A DNA stretch of 64,000 bases from Citrobacter koseri ATCC BAA-895 (GTDB lineage Bacteria; Pseudomonadota; Gammaproteobacteria; Enterobacterales; Enterobacteriaceae), in NCBI RefSeq assembly GCF_000018045.1, contig NC_009792.1, forward strand, positions 1,798,001 through 1,862,000, written 5' to 3'. The notes under the pieces are model-generated. The model did no database searches and was not told the origin of the DNA. It worked only from the letters and a program-made list of their open reading frames with translations. The position numbers and the translations under genes are program-made. Shown here in pieces: positions 35,161-44,050 of the stretch (position 1 is the first letter of the stretch; each line of letters begins with the position of its first letter).

Positions 35161-36402
35161 TTAGACCTTTTTGAAGATCAACGAGCCGTTAGTACCGCCA
35201 AAGCCGAAGGAGTTACACAGCGTATACTCCATTCCGTTAACCTGACGAGCTTCGTGAGGCACAAAGTCCAGGTCGCAACCTTCATCCGGGTTATCCAGGT
35301 TGATGGTTGGCGGAACAGCCTGGTCGCGCAGCGCCAGAATAGAGAAAATGGACTCTACCGCGCCCGCAGCACCCAGCAGGTGACCCGTCATGGATTTCGT
35401 CGAGCTGACCAGCACACGGCTTGCCGCATCGCCAAAGACAGATTTTACCGCCTGAGTTTCCGCTTTATCGCCTGCCGGCGTAGACGTACCGTGGGCGTTG
35501 ACGTAACCAATCTGACCCGGCTCAATGGCCGCATCACGCAGCGCATTGACCATCGCCAGCGCGGCGCCCGCGCCGTTTTCCGGCGGTGACGTCATGTGAT
35601 AAGCATCGCTGCTCATCCCGAAGCCAACGATTTCGGCATAAATTTTCGCGCCGCGCGCTTTTGCATGTTCGTACTCTTCCAGTACCACCATGCCCGCGCC
35701 ATCGCCGAGAACAAAGCCGTCACGCTCTTTATCCCACGGGCGGCTGGCCGCTTGCGGGTTATCATTACGTGTAGACAGCGCACGCGCTGCGCCAAAGCCA
35801 CCGACACCCAGCGGCGTACTGGCTTTTTCCGCACCACCCGCTACCATCGCGTCCGCATCGCCGTATGCAATGATACGCGCGGCATGACCGATGTTATGTA
35901 CGCCTGAGGTGCAGGCGGTAGCGATAGAGATGCTTGGCCCACGCAGGCCGTACATGATGGTCAGGTGACCTGCCACCATGTTAACAATCGTCGACGGAAC
36001 AAAGAACGGGCTGATCTTACGCGGCCCACCGTTCACCAGGGAACTGTGGTTTTCTTCGATCAGTCCGAGACCGCCGATACCAGAGCCGATAGCGGCGCCA
36101 ATACGGTCTGCGTTCTCTTCCGTTACTTCAAGGCCAGAATCCTGCATGGCCTGAACGCCAGCGACAATTCCATATTGAATGAAGGCATCCATCTTGCGCT
36201 GTTCTTTGCGCGAGATGATGTCGTCACAGTTAAAATCCTTTACTAAGCCAGCAAATTTCGTTGCATAGGCGCTAGTATCGAAATGGTCGATCAGGCTGAT
36301 GCCACTCTGACCGGCAAGGAGAGCTTTCCAGGTAGACTCTACGGTATTGCCGACAGGAGACAACATGCCCAGTCCGGTCACAACTACACGACGCTTAGAC
36401 AC
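35161..36402 (-). CDS. fabF: 3-oxoacyl-ACP synthase II (KAS II)
   Basis: This condensing enzyme elongates acyl-ACP and governs thermal control of cis-vaccenate. It has 413 residues of the thiolase fold. The nucleophile is Cys164 in TACTSG; the two active-site histidines are in NAHGTSTP and KSMTGHLLGAAG. A glycine-rich C-terminus (NSFGFGGTNG) is present. It lies downstream of acpP across an 85-bp gap with a hairpin. Confidence 0.97.
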   Translation of the reverse strand: MSKRRVVVTGLGMLSPVGNTVESTWKALLAGQSGISLIDHFDTSAYATKFAGLVKDFNCDDIISRKEQRKMDAFIQYGIVAGVQAMQDSGLEVTEENADRIGAAIGSGIGGLGLIEENHSSLVNGGPRKISPFFVPSTIVNMVAGHLTIMYGLRGPSISIATACTSGVHNIGHAARIIAYGDADAMVAGGAEKASTPLGVGGFGAARALSTRNDNPQAASRPWDKERDGFVLGDGAGMVVLEEYEHAKARGAKIYAEIVGFGMSSDAYHMTSPPENGAGAALAMVNALRDAAIEPGQIGYVNAHGTSTPAGDKAETQAVKSVFGDAASRVLVSSTKSMTGHLLGAAGAVESIFSILALRDQAVPPTINLDNPDEGCDLDFVPHEARQVNGMEYTLCNSFGFGGTNGSLIFKKV

Positions 36403-36454
36403 GTTTGTCCTCCAGGGAGGGAAAATGATTCTAGTGGGACAAAAAGATAAAACT

Positions 36455-36476
36455 CAGGCGGTCGAATGACCGCCTG
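36455..36476 (-). terminator. Attenuator hairpin between acpP and fabF
   Basis: Perfect 9-bp stem CAGGCGGTC/GACCGCCTG with loop GAAT; on the minus strand AGTTTTATC follows. The imperfect U-tract suggests partial termination, which would leave acpP mRNA in excess over fabF. Confidence 0.7.
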
Positions 36477-36487
36477 GAGATGTTCAC

Positions 36488-36724
36488 TTACGCCTGGTGG
36501 CCGTTGATATAATCAATGGCAGCCTGAACGGTGGTGATTTTCTCAGCTTCTTCGTCCGGAATCTCAGTATCAAACTCTTCTTCCAGAGCCATTACCAGCT
36601 CAACGGTGTCAAGAGAATCTGCGCCCAGGTCTTCAACGAAAGAAGCATTGTTGGTAACTTCTTCCTGCTTAACGCCCAGCTGCTCGCCGATAATTTTCTT
36701 AACGCGTTCTTCGATAGTGCTCAT
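36488..36724 (-). CDS. acpP: Acyl carrier protein
   Basis: This acidic 78-residue four-helix carrier of growing acyl chains has its phosphopantetheine attachment Ser37 in [10 protein letters not shown]. The sequence matches the near-invariant enterobacterial ACP. It is the most highly expressed gene of the fab cluster; the 150-bp gap before it probably carries its own promoter, and an attenuator follows. Confidence 0.98.
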
Positions 36725-36875
36725 ACTCTTAAATTTCCTATCAAAACTCGCTTTCGCGATGGTTTTCGTAGTGTATAAAATGTTGAAAAATTTGCAACTA
36801 AATCCCGGCAGTTCTTACCACGATTTTACGTTATTTTGAGGCCAAGACCTACAATAACGCAAATATTTTTCGTGG

Positions 36876-37610
36876 TTAAACCATATACATTCCGCCGTTG
36901 ACGTGCAGAGTCTCACCAGTGATGTAACTTGCTTCGTCAGAGGCTAAAAATGCAACCGCACTGGCGATTTCCTGAGCGCCGCCGAGGCGACCCGCAGGAA
37001 CCTGCGCCAGAATACCCGCACGCTGATCATCAGACAGCGCACGCGTCATGTCCGTTTCAATAAAGCCCGGAGCCACAACATTGACAGTAATCCCACGCGA
37101 CGCAACTTCACGCGCCAGTGATTTACTGAAGCCAATCAGACCCGCTTTCGCCGCAGCGTAGTTGGCCTGACCCGCATTTCCCATGGTACCAACCACAGAA
37201 CCGATAGTGATAATACGTCCATGACGTTTTTTCATCATAGCGCGCATTACCGCTTTTGACAGACGGAAAACAGATGACAGATTGGTTTCGAGAATATCGT
37301 TCCACTCATCATCTTTCATTCGCATCAGCAGATTATCGCGAGTGATACCGGCATTATTGACCAGGATATCAACTTCACCAAATTCTGCGCGAATATTTTC
37401 CAGAACAGATTCAATAGATGCCGGATCGGTCACATTCAACATCAGACCTTTACCGTTCGCACCTAAGTATTCGCTAATGGCCTGAGCGCCATTTTCGCTG
37501 GTAGCAGTACCGATGACTTTCGCGCCACGGGCAACGAGCGTCTCAGCAATTGCGCGGCCAATGCCACGGCTTGCACCGGTAACCAGCGCGACTTTTCCTT
37601 CAAAACTCAT
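36876..37610 (-). CDS. fabG: 3-oxoacyl-ACP reductase
   Basis: This NADPH-dependent short-chain dehydrogenase performs the first reduction in fatty acid elongation. It has 244 residues. Cofactor motif TGASRGIG is at 11-18 and NNAG at 85-88; the catalytic triad is Ser138, Tyr151 and Lys155. It is essential in E. coli. It lies 12 bp after fabD. Confidence 0.98.
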   Translation of the reverse strand: MSFEGKVALVTGASRGIGRAIAETLVARGAKVIGTATSENGAQAISEYLGANGKGLMLNVTDPASIESVLENIRAEFGEVDILVNNAGITRDNLLMRMKDDEWNDILETNLSSVFRLSKAVMRAMMKKRHGRIITIGSVVGTMGNAGQANYAAAKAGLIGFSKSLAREVASRGITVNVVAPGFIETDMTRALSDDQRAGILAQVPAGRLGGAQEIASAVAFLASDEASYITGETLHVNGGMYMV

Positions 37611-37622
37611 GGTTTTCCTCTT

Positions 37623-38552
37623 TTATTGCTCAAGCGCCGCTGACAGTGCCGCCGGTTCGTTTAGCGCCGAGGCCGTCAGGGTGTCAACAATACGTTTAGT
37701 CAGACCAGTGAGGACTTTACCTGGACCCACTTCATAAAGGTGTTCAACACCTTGTGCTGCGATAAATTCTACACTCTTCGTCCACTGCACCGGGTTGTAC
37801 AGCTGGCGTACCAGCGCATCACGGATAGCGTTAGCGTCGGTTTCACACTTCACGTCAACGTTATTCACAACCGGTACGGTCGGGGCATTGAAGGTGATTT
37901 TCGCTAATTCAACCGCCAGCTTATCTGCCGCAGGTTTCATCAGCGCACAGTGTGACGGCACGCTTACCGGCAGCGGCAGCGCACGTTTTGCGCCAGCGGC
38001 TTTACAGGCTGCGCCCGCACGTTCAACCGCATCTTTATGCCCGGCGATAACCACCTGGCCCGGAGAGTTAAAGTTCACCGGAGAAACCACCTGGCCTTCA
38101 GCCGCCTCTTCACACGCTTTGGCGATGGACGCATCATCCAGACCGATGATCGCCGCCATTGCGCCGGTGCCTTCCGGCACTGCTTCCTGCATGAATTTGC
38201 CGCGCAGTTCAACCAGACGAACCGCGTCGGCGAAATCGATGACGCCAGCGCATACCAGCGCGGAGTATTCTCCCAGGCTGTGTCCCGCCATCAGCGCAGG
38301 CGCTTTACCGCCCTGCTGCTGCCATACGCGATACAGCGCAACGGAAGCGGCCAGCAATGCGGGTTGAGTCTGCCAGGTCTTATTCAGTTCTTCCGCAGGC
38401 CCTTGCTGCGTCAGCGCCCACAGATCATAACCCAGCGCCGCAGAAGCTTCAGCAAAGGTTTCTTCTACGATCGAGTAGCTGGCTGCCATTTCAGACAACA
38501 TCCCAACCGTCTGGGAACCCTGCCCCGGGAACACAAAAGCAAATTGCGTCAT
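37623..38552 (-). CDS. fabD: Malonyl-CoA:ACP transacylase
   Basis: This enzyme moves malonyl from CoA to ACP. It has 309 residues. The nucleophile Ser92 is in GHSLGEYSAL and His201 in VPSHCALM; the oxyanion-side motif FPGQGSQ is near the N-terminus. It lies 15 bp after fabH and 12 bp before fabG. Confidence 0.98.
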   Translation of the reverse strand: MTQFAFVFPGQGSQTVGMLSEMAASYSIVEETFAEASAALGYDLWALTQQGPAEELNKTWQTQPALLAASVALYRVWQQQGGKAPALMAGHSLGEYSALVCAGVIDFADAVRLVELRGKFMQEAVPEGTGAMAAIIGLDDASIAKACEEAAEGQVVSPVNFNSPGQVVIAGHKDAVERAGAACKAAGAKRALPLPVSVPSHCALMKPAADKLAVELAKITFNAPTVPVVNNVDVKCETDANAIRDALVRQLYNPVQWTKSVEFIAAQGVEHLYEVGPGKVLTGLTKRIVDTLTASALNEPAALSAALEQ

Positions 38553-38567
38553 GTTTAAATCCTTATA

Positions 38568-39521
38568 CTAGAAACGAACCAGCGCGGAGCCCCAGGTGAA
38601 TCCACCCCCGAAGGCCTCAAGCAATACCAACTGCCCGGCTTTAATCCGCCCGTCGCGCACGGCTTCGTCCAGTGCGCACGGCACAGAGGCCGCAGAGGTA
38701 TTGCCGTGTCTGTCCAGCGTAACCACCACATTATCCATCGACATACCCAGCTTTTTCGCTGTCGCGCTGATGATGCGCAGGTTAGCCTGGTGCGGAACCA
38801 GCCAGTCCAGAGCGGAACGATCCAGATTATTCGCCGCCAGCGTCTCGTCAACGATGTGTGCCAGTTCAGTTACCGCCACTTTAAACACCTCGTTGCCCGC
38901 CATCGTCAGATAAATCGGATTTTCTGGATTGACGCGATCGGCGTTTGGCAGCGTCAGCAACTCACCGTAGCTGCCGTCTGCATGAAGATGCGTCGAAATA
39001 ATGCCTGGCTCTTCGGATGCGCTCAGAACCGCTGCGCCCGCGCCGTCACCAAAGATAATGATCGTCCCACGATCGGTGGGATCGCAGGTGCGCGCCAGGA
39101 CATCGGAACCGATGACCAGCGCATATTTAACGGCGCCTGATTTTACATACTGATCGGCAACGCTTAACGCGTAGGTAAAACCGGCGCAGGCCGCTGCAAC
39201 GTCAAACGCCGGGCAGCCTTTAATGCCCAGCATACTCTGAATCTGGCATGCTGCGCTTGGGAAAGCATGTGTTGCTGACGTGGTCGCCACCACAATCAAG
39301 CCAATCTGGTCTTTATCGATGCCCGCCATTTCAAGCGCGCGGTTTGCGGCTGTATAGCCCATCGTCGCGACTGTTTCGTTTGGCGCTGCAATATGGCGTT
39401 CACGGATGCCTGTACGCGTGACAATCCACTCGTCAGACGTCTCTACCATCTTTTCCAAATCGGCGTTAGTACGCACTTGTTCAGGCAGATAGCTGCCAGT
39501 ACCAATAATCTTTGTATACAT
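38568..39521 (-). CDS. fabH: 3-oxoacyl-ACP synthase III (KAS III)
   Basis: This enzyme starts fatty acid synthesis by condensing acetyl-CoA with malonyl-ACP. It has 317 residues. The Cys-His-Asn triad is complete: Cys112 in AACAGF, His244 in VPHQAN and Asn274 in RHGNTSAAS. It lies 76 bp downstream of plsX in the classic plsX-fabH-fabD-fabG-acpP-fabF order. Confidence 0.98.
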   Translation of the reverse strand: MYTKIIGTGSYLPEQVRTNADLEKMVETSDEWIVTRTGIRERHIAAPNETVATMGYTAANRALEMAGIDKDQIGLIVVATTSATHAFPSAACQIQSMLGIKGCPAFDVAAACAGFTYALSVADQYVKSGAVKYALVIGSDVLARTCDPTDRGTIIIFGDGAGAAVLSASEEPGIISTHLHADGSYGELLTLPNADRVNPENPIYLTMAGNEVFKVAVTELAHIVDETLAANNLDRSALDWLVPHQANLRIISATAKKLGMSMDNVVVTLDRHGNTSAASVPCALDEAVRDGRIKAGQLVLLEAFGGGFTWGSALVRF

Positions 39522-39597
39522 GTACGCTCAGTCACTTTTCGGTTATATACCACCGCGTGCAAACTGCTGGTATGTTGGTTGCGCTCAGGTTACACCG

Positions 39598-40677
39598 TTA
39601 ATTGTGCACCCGTGAGTGTCCGTTTTTGCCACCTTCCAACAGTTCGAATCCGGCTGGGTATACAGATTCCAGGCGAGCGGCAATTCGCTGAGGAACTTGT
39701 CGCTGCACCGCCTGCACTGCCTGTTCAATCGCGACGGCAAATGCTCGCTGATTGGCCGCACCATGACTTTTAATCACCGTGCCACGCAATCCTAACAGAC
39801 AGGCGCCATTATACTGGTCGGGGTTGAGGTGACTGAATCGCCTCGTCAGGCTTTTTTGTAACCAACGTTTTAATAACAGCAGCCACCACGACCGTTTTTT
39901 ACTCTCACCCTGAGATTTCAGCAGTGAAAGGAACATCCTGACAACCCCTTCCATTGTCTTTAATGTGACATTACCTGTAAATCCGTCACATACCAGCACA
40001 TCAGTTTTTCCCGTCAATAATTCATTGGCTTCAAGATAACCAATGTAATTGATGGAAGGGACTGTTTTGAGCAACGCAGAGGCATCACGAATACTGTCGA
40101 GACCTTTGGTTTCTTCTTCACCAATATTGAGCAACGCCACGCGGGGATTGGTTATCCCAATCACCTCTTCCGCCATCACGGACCCCATCACGGCAAACTG
40201 CACCAACATGGTACTGTCACAATCGACGTTGGCGCCTAAATCCAGCACCACCGTTTTTCCTTTCTGCTGATGCGGTAAAACCGTCATCAACGCAGGACGC
40301 TCGATGCCCTCAAGGGGTTTGAGCAATAATTTCGCAAGTCCCATGAGCGCGCCCGTATTACCGGCGCTCACACAGGCTTCGGCTCGACCTTCTTTCACGA
40401 GCTCCAGGGCCACACGCATTGAGCTGCCGCGACTGGCGCGGATAGCCTGCGAAGGCCGGGCATCACTGGCAATAACTGACTGTGCAGGGATAATCTGCAG
40501 ACGCGAACGTTGTTCAAAGTCAGCTTTGGCAAGTAATGGCGTGATGGTATCGGGATCCCCGACTAAAAGAAGTGTGAGTTGCGAATTAGAATTCAGTGCC
40601 TGCAGTGCTGCAGGCACTGTCACGGAAGGGCCGAAATCTCCCCCCATGACATCTAACGCCAGGGTTAGACGTGTCAA
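39598..40677 (-). CDS. plsX: Phosphate acyltransferase PlsX
   Basis: This enzyme converts acyl-ACP to acyl-phosphate for phospholipid synthesis. I start it at a TTG at 40677, aligned with the E. coli N-terminus (TRLTLALDVMGGDFGP), giving 359 residues. A GTG at 40731 is also in frame but would make the upstream RNA hairpin part of the coding region. No strong ribosome site precedes the TTG, so coupling or an unusual initiation mode is likely. The C-terminal tail (GGKNGHSRVHN) differs from E. coli as I recall it. Confidence 0.9.
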   Translation of the reverse strand: MTRLTLALDVMGGDFGPSVTVPAALQALNSNSQLTLLLVGDPDTITPLLAKADFEQRSRLQIIPAQSVIASDARPSQAIRASRGSSMRVALELVKEGRAEACVSAGNTGALMGLAKLLLKPLEGIERPALMTVLPHQQKGKTVVLDLGANVDCDSTMLVQFAVMGSVMAEEVIGITNPRVALLNIGEEETKGLDSIRDASALLKTVPSINYIGYLEANELLTGKTDVLVCDGFTGNVTLKTMEGVVRMFLSLLKSQGESKKRSWWLLLLKRWLQKSLTRRFSHLNPDQYNGACLLGLRGTVIKSHGAANQRAFAVAIEQAVQAVQRQVPQRIAARLESVYPAGFELLEGGKNGHSRVHN

Positions 40678-40702
40678 GGTATCGTCGCTGCCTGGTTTGG
40701 TG

Positions 40703-40756
40703 TTTCCCCGCTTACGCGGGGAAATCCTCACTAAGCTTCATCACGCTTGCGCGTGA

Positions 40757-40757
<1 letters not shown>
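40703..40757 (-). other. Two tandem GNRA-capped RNA hairpins between rpmF and plsX
   Basis: On the minus strand, ATCACGC-GCAA-GCGTGAT (40757-40740) is followed 15 bases later by a second perfect 9-bp stem, TTTCCCCGC/GCGGGGAAA with loop GTAA (40724-40703). Both tetraloops fit GNRA. Neither has a U-tract, so they are not standard terminators. Confidence 0.7.
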
Positions 40758-40942
<185 letters not shown>

Positions 40943-40946
40943 TCAA

Positions 40947-41468
40947 TTACTTACGCTTTAAGCTGGCTAATACGGCAAATGGGTTTGGTTTTTGCGCTTC
41001 ATCAGGCAGTTCACCAAAGACCATGTCCGCCTCGGACACTTCACAGTGTTCAGAATCATGCACCGGAACTACCGGCAAGGAGAGGATGATTTCATCTTCA
41101 ACCATTGCAAGCAGATCGATTTCACCGAATTCGTTAACCTCAATCGGCTCATACGCTTCCGGGAGTGCTTCAGCCTGTTCGTCAGAACGAACCGGACTAA
41201 AACAATACGTTGTGTGAACCTGATGGGTAAACGGCTTCCCGCAACGCTGGCATTCGAGCGATACCGTCACCTTCGCATCACCCGTAATAACGGCGAGACG
41301 TTGGTTATCGATAGCGAACGACATGGAGCATTCCACATCACTGTCCACACTGACTACAGAATCGGCGACGCGCTCTACCAGATCAGAAGTATAGATACCT
41401 TCATAATCGAGGCGTTTTTGAGCCGTACGAACCGGATCAAGAGTCAGGGGTAATTTTACCTTTTGCAT
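40947..41468 (-). CDS. yceD: 23S rRNA accumulation protein YceD (DUF177)
   Basis: This 173-residue conserved acidic protein is linked in E. coli and plants to 23S rRNA accumulation. A CxxC pair in LECQRCGKPF may bind metal. The start ATG at 41468 has no ribosome site upstream, and a strong promoter ends only about ten bases before it, so the mRNA from this promoter would be almost leaderless. First gene before rpmF and plsX. Confidence 0.93.
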   Translation of the reverse strand: MQKVKLPLTLDPVRTAQKRLDYEGIYTSDLVERVADSVVSVDSDVECSMSFAIDNQRLAVITGDAKVTVSLECQRCGKPFTHQVHTTYCFSPVRSDEQAEALPEAYEPIEVNEFGEIDLLAMVEDEIILSLPVVPVHDSEHCEVSEADMVFGELPDEAQKPNPFAVLASLKRK

Positions 41469-41477
41469 AGGGCGCGC

Positions 41478-41506
41478 ATATTAACTTTGTAACGTCATAG
41501 AGTCAA
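41478..41506 (-). promoter_or_regulatory. Strong sigma-70 promoter for yceD-rpmF
   Basis: TTGACT (41506-41501), 17-bp spacer, TAATAT (41483-41478). Each hexamer has five of six consensus bases. The expected start is near 41471, about three bases before the yceD ATG. Confidence 0.8.
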
Positions 41507-41645
41507 AGAAAAAGGCAGCCTGCGGTTGCCTTTTGCCAATAATTCGCACACATTGCGGGTTACAGACTTATTTTCGCTCAAACCGTGACTGTATGTCATG
41601 CTTGAAGGACGAAGAGCATAGTTTAAGATGGCTCTCATTAATACG
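41501..41645 (-). ncRNA. sraB: Small RNA SraB
   Basis: In E. coli SraB is a roughly 169-nt RNA encoded between yceF and yceD on the yceD strand; position and sequence here fit my memory of it. Its 3' end is the hairpin at 41510-41534 (AAAAGGCAACC and GGCTGCCTTTT on the minus strand, one internal mismatch) running into TTTTTC. The 5' end is not determined and may overlap the yceF start on the opposite strand. Function is unclear. Confidence 0.6.
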
Positions 41646-41665
41646 CTATATCTGAGGGAAAAAAT

Positions 41666-42250
41666 ATGCCCCGTCTCATCCTTGCTTCTACCTCTCCCTG
41701 GCGTCGCGCGCTGCTCGAAAAACTGGCGATCCCTTTCGAGTGCGCGGCTCCCGAGGTTGACGAAACGCCCATGTCTGGCGAAGCGCCGCGCCATTTAGTC
41801 TCTCGCCTCGCACAGGCGAAAGCACAATCGCTCGCCCACCGTTTCCCCGATCATCTGATTATTGGCTCCGATCAAATTTGCGTTCTGGATGGCGAAATTA
41901 CCGGCAAACCGTTAACCGAAGAAAAAGCGCGCCAGCAATTAACCAAAGCCAGCGGTAATATTGTGACGTTTTATACCGGACTGGCGCTTTATAATTCTGC
42001 AACCGGACATTTACAAACGGAAGTCGAACCGTTTGATGTACATTTCCGCCATTTAAGCGAAACGGAAATAGAGGACTATGTCCGCAAAGAGCGTCCATTG
42101 CATTGTGCCGGAAGTTTTAAAAGCGAAGGTCTTGGCATTGCCCTTTTCGAGCGCCTGGAGGGGCGAGATCCCAATACCCTTATTGGGCTACCGCTGATTG
42201 CGCTGTGCCAGATGCTGCGCCGGGAAGAGATGAACCCGCTGATGGCATAG
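41666..42250 (+). CDS. yceF: Maf-like nucleotide pyrophosphatase YceF
   Basis: A 194-residue Maf/HAM1-fold protein; E. coli YceF hydrolyses 7-methyl-GTP and is proposed to clear modified nucleotides. The substrate loop is LILASTSPWRR (2-14), the general base region GSDQI (Asp69), and FYTGLAL follows. It is divergent from yceD and sraB and converges on rluC. Confidence 0.94.
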   Translation: MPRLILASTSPWRRALLEKLAIPFECAAPEVDETPMSGEAPRHLVSRLAQAKAQSLAHRFPDHLIIGSDQICVLDGEITGKPLTEEKARQQLTKASGNIVTFYTGLALYNSATGHLQTEVEPFDVHFRHLSETEIEDYVRKERPLHCAGSFKSEGLGIALFERLEGRDPNTLIGLPLIALCQMLRREEMNPLMA

Positions 42251-42258
42251 TGGATGCG

Positions 42259-42380
42259 TCTGATGGCGACGCTAAAACATCTTATCAGGCCCACAGCGGA
42301 GCAATGCCCGTAGGCCTGATAAGCACAGCGCCATCAGTAAAGATGCCGGATGGCGACGTAAACGTCTTATCCGGCCTACA
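42259..42380. repeat. Three REP units between yceF and rluC
   Basis: CTGATGGCGACG...TTATCAGGCC (42259-42291), GTAGGCCTGATAA...GCGCCATCAG (42310-42337) and TGCCGGATGGCGACG...TTATCCGGCCTAC (42344-42379) alternate in orientation, filling most of the convergent gap. Confidence 0.85.
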
Positions 42381-42409
42381 GGTTTAGCGCGATAATATCG
42401 CAACGCGCA

Positions 42410-43363
42410 TCAGGCTTTGTTACGTAACACCTGAAGGCAATGCTTGAGTTGGTTATCCATCGGCGCTTCGATACGCATCACCTCGCCAGTCCCCGGATGG
42501 GTAAACTTCAGCGCTGCCGCGTGCAGAAAAAGCCGTGACAGCCCCGTTCCCGCAAGCTGCTTATCAAATTCGCGATCGCCGTAACGATCGTCAAACGCGA
42601 TCGGATGGCCCGCATGCAGCGTATGCACACGAATCTGATGCGTACGTCCCGTCACCGGGCTACAGCGCACCAGCGTCGCAAACGCATAGCGCTCTTCAAC
42701 CTTAAAGCGCGTTTCGGAGGGTTTTCCTTCCTGACTCACACGTACAATACGTTCGCCGCTTTGCAGAATATTCTTTAATAAAGGCGCCTGTACCGATTTA
42801 ACATGCGACTGCCACTGGCCGCGAACCAGCGCCAGATAATCTTTCTGCATCCCCTTCTCACGCAGTTGCTCATGCAAAGAACGCAGCGCTGAGCGTTTTT
42901 TCGCAACCAGCAGTACGCCAGAAGTATCGCGGTCCAGACGATGCACCAGTTCCAGGAAACGCGCTTCTGGCCGCAACGCGCGCAGCCCCTCGATAACGCC
43001 GAAGCTCAACCCGCTTCCGCCATGCACCGCCGTACCGGAAGGTTTGTTCAGCACAAGGATATGGTCATCTTCATACAAAATGACATCGGCCAGCGCCGCC
43101 ACTTTTTGCAAATGCGGCGAAACGGCCTCTTCTTCGCGTTCGGCGACGCGCACCGGCGGAATACGCACTTCATCCCCGGCTTCGAGCTTATATTCCGGTT
43201 TGATGCGTTTTTTGTTCACCCGCACTTCGCCTTTACGCAAAATGCGGTAAATCATGCTTTTCGGTACGCCTTTGAGTTGCGTGCGCAAAAAGTTATCGAT
43301 GCGTTGCCCCGCTTCGTCGGCAGTAATGGCAACTATTTTTACGGATGGAGTCTCAGTTTTCAT
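42410..43363 (-). CDS. rluC: 23S rRNA pseudouridine(955/2504/2580) synthase RluC
   Basis: This enzyme makes three pseudouridines in 23S rRNA. The ATG at 43363 gives 317 residues, near the E. coli 319; the open frame runs 14 codons further. An N-terminal S4 domain (about 18-80) precedes the RluA-type catalytic domain with Asp144 in HRLDRDTSG. It is divergent from rne across a long gap. Confidence 0.96.
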   Translation of the reverse strand: MKTETPSVKIVAITADEAGQRIDNFLRTQLKGVPKSMIYRILRKGEVRVNKKRIKPEYKLEAGDEVRIPPVRVAEREEEAVSPHLQKVAALADVILYEDDHILVLNKPSGTAVHGGSGLSFGVIEGLRALRPEARFLELVHRLDRDTSGVLLVAKKRSALRSLHEQLREKGMQKDYLALVRGQWQSHVKSVQAPLLKNILQSGERIVRVSQEGKPSETRFKVEERYAFATLVRCSPVTGRTHQIRVHTLHAGHPIAFDDRYGDREFDKQLAGTGLSRLFLHAAALKFTHPGTGEVMRIEAPMDNQLKHCLQVLRNKA

Positions 43364-43436
43364 GGGGGCCGATTCTAAATAGCCATAAGGATTAGCGCCA
43401 CTCATTTTTCTATGCTTATATTTACTTCTATATCCT

Positions 43437-43513
43437 GTTACTCACGTTCAACATGACCAATTTGCTGGTTATTAAACCAATCACCATGAGGAAGTGAAAA
43501 AACTGTGAGTAAC
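43437..43513. repeat. Nested inverted repeats between rluC and rne
   Basis: GTTACTCAC (43437-43445) is repeated inverted as GTGAGTAAC (43505-43513). Inside lies TGGTT-ATTA-AACCA (43466-43479). The position is upstream of both divergent genes. Confidence 0.5.
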
Positions 43514-43689
43514 CGGGTGATAAATGGTAAAAGTCATCTTGCTATAACAAGGTTAGCAGTGGAATAATGTAACCGTTTCCGTGTCGAACCTTGTTAAAAC
43601 AAGAAATTTTACGGAATGACCCATTTTGCCAGACAGATCATCAACGCAGCAATGGCGTAAGACGTATTGATTTTTCAGGCAGTTAGCGG

Positions 43690-44050
43690 GCTGCGGGTTG
43701 CAGTCCTTACCGGTATATGTTCTATGTACTACGCGTTGCAGAAAGGCGGCAAATCTGGGAATCCCCAGGAGCTTATGCCCGGGTGAGCAGATGAAGCCAA
43801 CGCATCTGCGGCGTGAAAGACGATGAACATAATGGAATCTTCTCTGGAGAGTAACTCCCAGGCTGTTCCCCTGATAATTGCGCTGTATTTCCGTATGAAA
43901 TACAGGCAACCGACACTCTGCGCCTCTTTGAGCAGACGATAACCGTGAGGTTGGCGACGCGAATAGACACGAGGCCATCGGTTCACACCCGGAAAGGCAT
44001 TACTATGCCCGCAGCTTAGTCGTCAATGTAAGAATAATGAGTAAGTTACG
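43690..44050 (+). promoter_or_regulatory. rne 5' leader (autoregulatory)
   Basis: The 687-bp rluC-rne gap ends in the region equivalent to the about 361-nt rne leader of E. coli, where stem-loops bind RNase E and let it control its own mRNA. The start given here is inferred from that length, not read from a promoter. Several stem-forming stretches are visible. No gene is supported in it. Confidence 0.6.

Noticed and set aside
40678..40731. N-terminal extension of PlsX from GTG 40731
   Set aside because: It would translate the GNRA hairpin as protein, and the E. coli protein aligns from the TTG at 40677.
43553..43978. 141-codon open frame antisense to the rne leader (YceQ-like)
   Set aside because: It lies over the rne leader and promoter region. 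The equivalent E. coli yceQ is thought to look essential only because it overlaps rne control DNA. Cys/His/Arg-rich composition and no ribosome site argue against a gene.
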